DNA from: Neoceratodus forsteri
Lineage: Eukaryota; Chordata; Ceratodontiformes; Ceratodontidae
DNA length: 64,000 nucleotides
Direction: 5' to 3'
NCBI GenBank assembly: GCA_016271365.2
Contig: CM057456.1
Coordinates: 666,645,501-666,709,500, forward strand
Shown here: piece by piece, positions 57,624 through 64,000 of the stretch
How positions within the stretch are numbered: the first letter of the stretch is position 1
Layout of the letters: the number at the start of each line of letters is the position of its first letter
Notes under the pieces: model-generated
Database searches by the model: none
What the model was told of the DNA's origin: nothing
Seen by the model: the letters and a program-made list of their open reading frames with translations, nothing else
Made by a program: the position numbers and the translations under genes

Positions 57624-59719
57624 GTACTCACACTAGGGTTTCCCTCATGGAATACATGACAGCTGAACAGAACACCCCAAAAAGACCACTTCAGCAGAGG
57701 CAGGCAATCACCAATCACTGATGGCTTTTCCAAGAAGAGCCCAAGAACTGCATCCCAAAAGGTAAGAGGTGCAATGGAAAAAAGCCTAAAAAGGAAGGAG
57801 CACACATTGATAAGACACAGTGGCTCTGCTCCAGGAGCTGCAGTGATAGCCCCAACTCAGAGGCTTCTTCAGGCTCAGCAGGCCCACTGATTGGGAACAA
57901 TAGATTTTTGACTTTGAAGGCCTGTCACAGCTTCCACCACTGCCATCCAGACACTCTGCTAATACTCCGGCTGTGGTTCTGAATGTCATAGCCCACTCCT
58001 GGGCCAAGGAATCAGAGGCCACTGTGCCACAGAGCCTGACATATGCTGAAGGGCACAAGGTTACTCCACTCCACTCCTGTTGGGAGCCTTCCCACTGCCA
58101 AAATCAGGAATGGACCAGGAGGGTTGATGAGGTAGAGTAAACAAACCTGTTTTTTTTGTTCCCCTTTAGGTGACAGAACTCTAGCATTACCCTCCTGGTC
58201 GAGACATTTAAAAGGGTTTAAAAAAGTGGCCTGTTTTAAGGAGAGGAGGAGGGCTGCACGCTTAAATAGACCACACTTCCTTTAAGACAGGGCACACACC
58301 CATTTGTGGGGGTAGAAGGGCCCCTCTTTCTGTGGCATAATAACCCTCTCTAAGGTCTTAAACTAGAAGGGGACATAGAGTTTTATTAGTTAAGTTGCCT
58401 GATACTGAGCTGTGTTGTGTTTCAGGTCAGTCACTTTCTGGTAGATCCATTTAAGGTTTTAGACTGAAAGAGGACATAGAGTTTATTAGATAAAGTACCT
58501 GACATTGGGCTGGGTTCTGTTTCAGGTCAGTCACCCTTCTGGTTAAGACAGTTCAAGGTCTAGCATAGTGGCCTGTTTATGGAAAGGAGCACGGCTGCAC
58601 TATTAAAAGAGCCAAAATTCAACTGAGACAGGGTATGCCCCCATGGGGAGGAGTAGTCCCCGCTCTGTAGCATAATGTCCATCCCTAATGTTTTAAATTA
58701 GAAGGGGTCATAGAGATAAATAGATAAAAGCTGCTTGATATTGGGCTGTGTTTTGCTTCTGATTAGTTAATGGAGTGGGCAGGAGGTATGCACTCTATGA
58801 GGCCTGCTGTACCAATAGCAAAGTGGCCATAAGCAATACATCTGGCCAGTACCTGCTGCTCAGAAGGCATCTGGGGTCCCAGAGCCTTATCAAACCCTAC
58901 AGGGACCCAGGCTTGAAGGGGTCATTAGTGGGGAGGCTGCTTTATGCAGACTTAACTATAGCTTGGTGAGATCACCCCCCATCCAGAGCTGGAGAATGGG
59001 AAATACACCCTGGCAAGGGAAGTGGGATGAGCACCCCCCAGGCAACATCATACTAAAAAATGGTGAAGAAGCCCCCTCACCTTCTTACTTTATGCTCCAC
59101 CCCGCCCCTTCATTCAAGGGGCACAGCAAGGCCTTCTTTGACATGGAGCAATGCACAGGAAGCATTGTAAGCATTGGCCTCAGACCGCCAGGGGCCCCGA
59201 TAGAGGGGATCCCATGCAAAACAGTTAAGGGGAGGGCCTACAGATAGCCCAGAGCATAAAGCAAAGGCACTCATGAAGGACAAGCTGCAGAATGGATCAC
59301 TGCATGACAGGGTGAGGAGCTGTGAAGGGAGAATTTTCAGATGACTCAGTTTTTGGGAGCTCACCCAAGAAGTGCACCACCACCAACCCCCACAGATGTC
59401 TGGGCTATAGGTCAGCTGACAACACTAGTGGAAACTAGTCACAAGAATGGGTAACAGGGAGGGGGGACGGAAGGGATGGGAAGATATTCAAGATTCGGAC
59501 CAAGTTATTTTTACTGTGGTTTGTGTTGTACAGTTACTGTTTCAAAATGTTTATTTGTGTAGTTTGATTAAGGTTACAGGCAATACATCATGTTCAGGGA
59601 AGGGTGGGGGAGGAGGGAAGGGGGTATGTGGGGTGGATGGAGCACCCCTCAAGGCCCGAGGGTACCAGGTTGGAACTGACAGATCTCATCTGACCCATAT
59701 CATGATTATACACCTACTC
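57624..59719 (+). other. Long L1 inter-ORF region with internal repeats
   Basis: About 2.1 kb separates ORF1 from ORF2, with no recognisable protein. It contains duplicated blocks: AGTGGCCTGTTT followed by GGCTGCAC at 58,225 and 58,567, and the TAAGGTYTTA-AGAGGACATAGAG block at 58,351, 58,452 and (diverged) 58,686. These may be promoter-like monomers or an unidentified insertion. The rest, 58,775-59,700, has short motif-free frames. Confidence 0.6.
58139..58760. repeat. Diverged tandem repeats in the L1 inter-ORF spacer
   Basis: Two overlapping periodicities are seen: about 340 bp (58,225 to 58,567 and 58,351 to 58,686) and about 101 bp (58,351 to 58,452). The words CATAGAG, CTGATAYTGRGCTG and TTTCAGGTCAGTCAC recur. 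One 340-bp unit carrying a 100-bp inner duplication accounts for the pattern. Confidence 0.7.
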
Positions 59720-60538
59720 GATGGAGACTAAACTGGTGTCCAGGAATGTTAGGGGACTCAACTCACCAATAAAGAGAAAGAAGGTCTTCACACACCTCAA
59801 GAGATTGAGCCCCCTTATTGCATTCTTCCAAGAAACCAAACTCTCTACCACAGAAGCAAAAAACTTTGACGGGGCTGGGTGGGGAGGAGATCCTCAGTAC
59901 CGCCTCCTCATTCAAGAGGGTGGGTCTCTATTCTCTTCCACAAAAATCTGGGTTGGAAAGTGGCTTGGCAGGTTAGGAACAAGGAAGGGAGGTGGGTCAT
60001 GGCAGAAATGGAAGCCCCTGAAGGATCAGTGATCCTTGTCAACCTGTATGCCCCAAATCAGGACTGCCTACAATTCTTCCACGATCTGAACCAGGCACTA
60101 ACTGAGCTTAACACAAACAGGGCCCCATTGCTCATGGGGGAAGACTTTAACTTTACTCTGGACCACACTTCAGATAGGAGGAACGGGAGCCCTGAAACCC
60201 ATAGGCAGGCTGTGAAAGCAGTTCATACATTGATGGAAGCACAGGCATTGCTGGATGCCTGGATAACCCAACACCTGGGTGCACTGGATTATTCCTGTTT
60301 TTCCCAGACTCATGGATCATCCAGTAAGATTGATATGTGGCTAATGTCTGGCTTGTCATATGAAGGAGTTACCAAAGTACAATCACACCCTATAATAATC
60401 TCAGACCATGCCCCTCTAGAGCTGGGGATAAGATGGGAGCCGGACATGCCACAAACATCCACCTGGAACCTGGACACCCTCCTCCTAGAAGACACAAAAT
60501 ACTGGTATTGGTCAGGTCGAGGAATACTGGTGAAATAA
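59720..60538 (+). pseudogene. L1/Tx1-type ORF2, endonuclease domain
   Basis: The frame starts METKLVSRNVRGLNSPIKRK, then FFQETKLS, and after a frameshift near 59,900 GVSILFHKNLGWKV, VILVNLYAPN, LLMGEDFNFTLD (usual GGDFN), HTSDRR, LDYSCFSQTHGSSSKIDMWL and HPIIISDHAPLEL. Asn, Glu, Asp-Asn and Asp-His of the AP-endonuclease active site are recognisable. It nicks the target in live L1s. The TGA at the end interrupts continuity with the RT part. Confidence 0.92.
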
Positions 60539-60566
60539 TGATAATGGAGAGGTCTCTGACTCTACC

Positions 60567-61049
60567 TTGTGGGAGGCCTTTAAAGCCAAACTGAGGGGAA
60601 GAATTATTGCCTATACCACAGCTAGGAGGAGATGGAGGGAAGCAGAACAGAAAGACCTCGAAAAACAGCTAGCTGCACTTGAAGCCCAGTATAAAGGTAT
60701 TAAGTCTAGGGACTTCCCTCGTACCCTACTGGCACAACTCTCTAGCACTACGGTTCTGCTAAACACTCATCTGACTCGCCAAGCTGATTTGAACCTGAGG
60801 AGGCTAAAACACTCCTATTGGGAAGAAGGAGATAAGGCTAGTAAATTAGTGGCTTACAGACTTAAATGTAAACAAGCGGCCAGGAACGTCCACGCACTGG
60901 CAAACACAGATCTTAAAAAAAAAAGCTTTGCACAAAAGGAGATGAATGGGATTATGGCACAGTTTTATGAAAAATTGTATGTATCACACTCCCCCCGGAC
61001 CACCTCAAGATACAACATTTCCTGGCTAGGCTTCCAATGCCAAAGGTAG
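60567..61049 (+). pseudogene. L1/Tx1-type ORF2, EN-RT linker
   Basis: The frame is a 160-residue helical, charged stretch (RRRWREAEQKDLEKQLAALE, SYWEEGDKASKLVAYRL, ANTDLKKKSFAQKEMNGIM, QFYEKLY), matching the L1/Tx1 linker with its EYGDKSSKLLA-like and FYxxLY positions. A frameshift occurs around 61,040 before the RT. Confidence 0.88.
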
Positions 61050-62060
61050 CAGATATTGAGGCCAGAGATCTGGATGCCCCAATAACTGAAGACAAAATTG
61101 AGGTGGCTATATGGGCTATAAAGCCGCACAAGCCCCCAGGTAACAATGGTCTGCCTATTGACCTTTACTGGGTGAACAGGGTGAATTTTGCCAAATATCT
61201 GGTTAGGGTGTATGAGGACTCACTAGGGGAAGGGGTACTGCCGCCTTCAATGAGGGAAGCAAATATAATGATACTCCTCAAGAAAGATAAAAACTCATTA
61301 AATCCAGGGAGCTACCACCCTGTCTCCCTCATCAATGCGGATGCCAAAATACTGGCAAAGGTGATGGCCGGGTGATTGGAAAGCTCCTCCCAGGTCTCAT
61401 TCACCTAGCTCAAGCAGGCTTTGTCAAGGGAAAACTAGGGTCAGACCATCACAGAAACCTGATTACCCTAATGCATGAAGTCAAGACATCCAAAACCCTT
61501 ATTGCGGCCTTGGCGATAGATTTTGAGAAGGCCTTTGACTCGGTCGAATGGCCTTTTCTGATGCAGATCCTAACATGCATGTGCTTAGGGCCAGGCTTCA
61601 TTACTTAGGTAAAACTTCTATATGCCTTCCCCACAGCCTCAGTGCTTGCCAACCAGATGTTTTCCCCACCATCTGGCTTATTGAAAGGCCCAAGATAGGG
61701 GTGCCCATTGTCACCCTTGCTTTTCATCCTGGCAATAAAACCACTGGCCATAGCTCCAAGGGAATCCAGTGAGATCCCAGTCATACAAATAGGTAATACC
61801 ACCATTGAAACCTGTCTATATGTTCCATATGCAGACAATCTGCTGGTAACCACAGCGTACACACCCCAAGTAGTCCAGAAGGTCCTGGACATGCTGTTTG
61901 ACTTTTCACAGGTCTCAGGCCTAAGGGTATATCAATCCAAGACCAAGGTGCTCCCTCTGAACTCGGTGTGCACGGAACATGTCTTCACATCACAGGATCT
62001 CAATGGTTTCCTGGAGGTATAATGTACCTGGGTATCATAATGCACCCAAATTTGACAAAA
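61037..62060 (+). pseudogene. L1/Tx1-type ORF2, reverse transcriptase with altered catalytic box
   Basis: Blocks in order: APITEDKIEVAIWAIKPHKP followed by PGNNGLPIDLYW, EANIMILLKKDKN, YHPVSLINADAKILAKVMAG, then after a stop AQAGFVKGKLGSDHHRNLIT, IAALAIDFEKAFDSVEWPFL, then after a frameshift GCPLSPLLFILAIKPLA, CLYVPYADNLLVTTA. The active-site box reads YADN instead of YADD or FADD, so a metal-binding Asp is lost. It copies L1 RNA at the target in live elements. Stops near 61,375 and 61,606 also disable it. Confidence 0.92.
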
Positions 62061-63450
62061 ATGATTTCATCCATCCATCTTTAAAAATGTTGTTGATTCC
62101 CTCAGGAGTGATGTAGCTAGATGGAAAGCATTAAGGCTATCACTGGCTGGGAAGATATATTCAACCAAAATGATGGCAGCCCCTCGGCTGCTACACTTAC
62201 TAGCACATCTACCAGTATAGATATCACAGAAATGGTTCCAGAAAGTGAATACGCTAATAGGATGCTTTCTATGGGAAGGATACCCATCCCAGTTTAGTAA
62301 ACTGAAGCTATGGCAACCTTGGAGCAGAGGCGGTGGGGTCTCCCCTGGTTCCAAGGATATCATATGGCTTTAGTCACGGCCCAGGTAGTGCAATGGTTTA
62401 CACTGATAGAACATGCTTCTCCAACCTGGTTCCCTCTAGAGGCAGTATTTGTAGGATCCCCATCCCCAGCATCAGTGTTATATAGGGGAAACAGAACCTT
62501 ACTTTTCTGCCCCTCCCATGGTGACATTGGCTAAATATTGGATAAAAGTTCATACTTTACTCAGTCAGTCACCCACACCCTGGAAATTCATGCCGCTATG
62601 GGGCAATGCCACCCTCAAGGTGAGAAAAGAGCCCATCAACTGGCAGATCTGGGAAGCCCAAGGTATAACCCAAGTACAAGACCTAGTCATTTCAGGTACC
62701 AACATAATAGATTCCTTCAAGTCCCTTAGGGCCAGGTACCACCTCCCTGCCAACTGCTTCTGGAGGCACCTACAAATAAGGGATGCCATTGTCTATGCCC
62801 CAATGCACCACAGAGTAAGGGCCCAACCCCAGGGCCTCATCCTCGAGGGTCATGGAAAGTGCTGGCAAGAAGCAGGGCAAGTTGAATATATACCTCAATT
62901 CTGGATGCCTTCCCAGATCCAACTCAGTCGGCCAGAACACAATGGGAGCAGGAGCTACAAGCTCCAGTCTCAGAGCAGCAATGGGCACATAGTTGGTAGA
63001 GAATCTACTCCACCTGCAGGGATGGGCTTACTTGCCTCATTATGAACAAGAACCTCCTGAGATGGTACTATGCATTGACCAAACTCAAACACCTGGGATT
63101 AGCTCCAAATGATAAGTGCTGGCACTGTGGACAACTCAGAGCCCACCTATACCATATCCTCTGAAAGTGCCCGGAGCTCCACACATTCTGGGAAGAGGTC
63201 AGGGACATATGTCAAGCAGTACACCTTGTAGTACCCCAACCCCCCCTATTGTTTCTGGGGTGTGAGAGGTCAGGCCTCCCCAAGAACAGTCCAGGAGCTA
63301 GCTGGAGCAAGGTAATAGGAGCAGCAGCCAAAAGACTGATACTGATTAAGTGGCACACCCCTAATAGCCCATCCATCTTGGAGCTGCTCCAGTCAATAGC
63401 ACAAGTGCCCACATATCAGAGGTTCTTGAGCTTTGCTGATGGCACCTGAC
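62061..63450 (+). pseudogene. L1/Tx1-type ORF2, C-terminal domain with CCHC knuckle
   Basis: Thumb and C-terminal region: FLWEGYPSQFSKLKLWQP-like reading near 62,260-62,330, AKYWIKVHTLLSQSPTPWKF (62,527 onward), SLRARYHLPANCFWRHLQIR and, after frameshifts, RWYYALTKLKHLGL, then CWHCGQLRAHLYHIL with a following KCPELHTFWEEV. The C-x2-C-x7-H-x4-C pattern (about 63,119-63,172) is the L1/Tx1 C-terminal zinc knuckle. The frame ends at a TGA after FLSFADGT near 63,449. Confidence 0.88.
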
Positions 63451-64000
63451 CAAGTACACCAACTGTTGACAGCCTTACCTGGACTCAAAATACTGCCACC
63501 AAGCACAATCTCCCCCTTGATTAAAGGGGGCCACTAGCAACTTGGCCCCTGACCATCTATAGTGAACTCCCAACTACCCCTCCACCTTTCCCACAAGTGC
63601 TATCATTATGATTCACATACACCATGTGATTGCCTAAATGTATATAGTTGTGTTATTTAGAATTCTAGAGTGCTGTTTGAGCACACAGCACAGGTCAATG
63701 ATTGTTGATCATCAGATCGTTACAAGCTACCTAAACCGGTCCCGCCCTACTACATAATTTGTCTAAGACTAGCTGTTAGTTGTGTGATGTATCTATTGCT
63801 TTGTTACAATGCGTGTAACTCTACACATGTTTGTACCAGTATAGCTGCTGCCTGTAATTTCCAAGTGTGTTTATGTATCTTCACCCGTATGTTCACCCCT
63901 GTCTCAAACTCACTTAATTGTTGTCTCCCCCCCCATTTGACGAGGTACCTTTGTAAACGAGTCCATGACTCAAAGGTTGTAAAACTGATTTCTCCAATAA
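63451..64000 (+). other. L1/Tx1-type 3' untranslated region, cut by the window end
   Basis: No coding sequence follows the ORF2 stop. The last bases, CCAATAA, may be the start of an AATAAA signal, so the poly(A) tail and right target duplication probably lie just outside. A C-rich run occurs near 63,927. Confidence 0.6.

Noticed and set aside
1..64000. CRISPR arrays, bacterial operons, tRNA or rRNA genes
   Set aside because: Repeats here are long, diverged and tandem without spacer structure. There are no ribosome-binding sites with coding series, and no cloverleaf or rRNA core sequence was recognised.

Overview
This is a eukaryotic, almost certainly vertebrate, genomic window that consists largely of repeats. 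I find no intact host gene, no tRNA or rRNA gene and no prokaryotic signal. CR1-type LINEs with ATTCTATG-like 3' tails, a two-ORF L1/Tx1-type LINE, a non-autonomous hAT element, a candidate solo LTR and a Helitron that carries RPA all occur together. That mix suggests an amphibian or another early-branching tetrapod or lobe-finned lineage rather than a mammal. The species is an inference and remains open.

Layout. 1-11,176: decayed sequence with an old 1.3-kb tandem duplication (1-2,590), a 73-bp pyrimidine-rich minisatellite (about 5,130-5,600) and a roughly 200-bp tandem array (about 10,080-10,660). 11,177-27,310: an 8.1-kb segment present twice in direct tandem. Each copy holds very diverged CR1-like fragments, a five-unit array of a 297-bp monomer and a reverse-strand open frame with faint resemblance to Harbinger nuclease. 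An older duplication, offset by about 6.45 kb, lies beneath the young one. 27,311-33,480: pyrimidine-rich sequence without a recognisable gene, interrupted by a 1.8-kb hAT element with an 8-bp target duplication.

33,482-42,639 is the most interesting part: a decayed but readable Helitron on the + strand. In order it has a papain-like (deubiquitinase-type) cysteine peptidase, a low-complexity linker, a zinc-binding/DUF6570-like N-terminus, a HUH Rep nuclease with its two catalytic tyrosines, a PIF1-type helicase, an AP-type endonuclease overlapping the helicase end, and a separate intron-containing RPA-like single-strand-DNA-binding gene. Frameshifts and in-frame stops show it is dead. Its biochemistry can still be inferred: nick and transfer by Rep, unwinding by the helicase, ssDNA protection by RPA, with auxiliary roles for the endonuclease and peptidase.

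42,640-64,000 is a graveyard of nested retroelements. A reverse-strand CR1/L2-like LINE (46,040-49,480) is split by a 1.67-kb candidate solo LTR. A forward CR1 (about 50,040-55,118) has another CR1 3' fragment inserted inside its ORF1 and meets a third CR1 fragment tail to tail at 55,119. An L1/Tx1-type element with ORF1, a long repeat-bearing inter-ORF spacer and ORF2 (EN, RT, CCHC) runs from about 56,597 past the window end. Two short palindromic MITE-like sequences near 45 and 46 kb share a 19-nt core.
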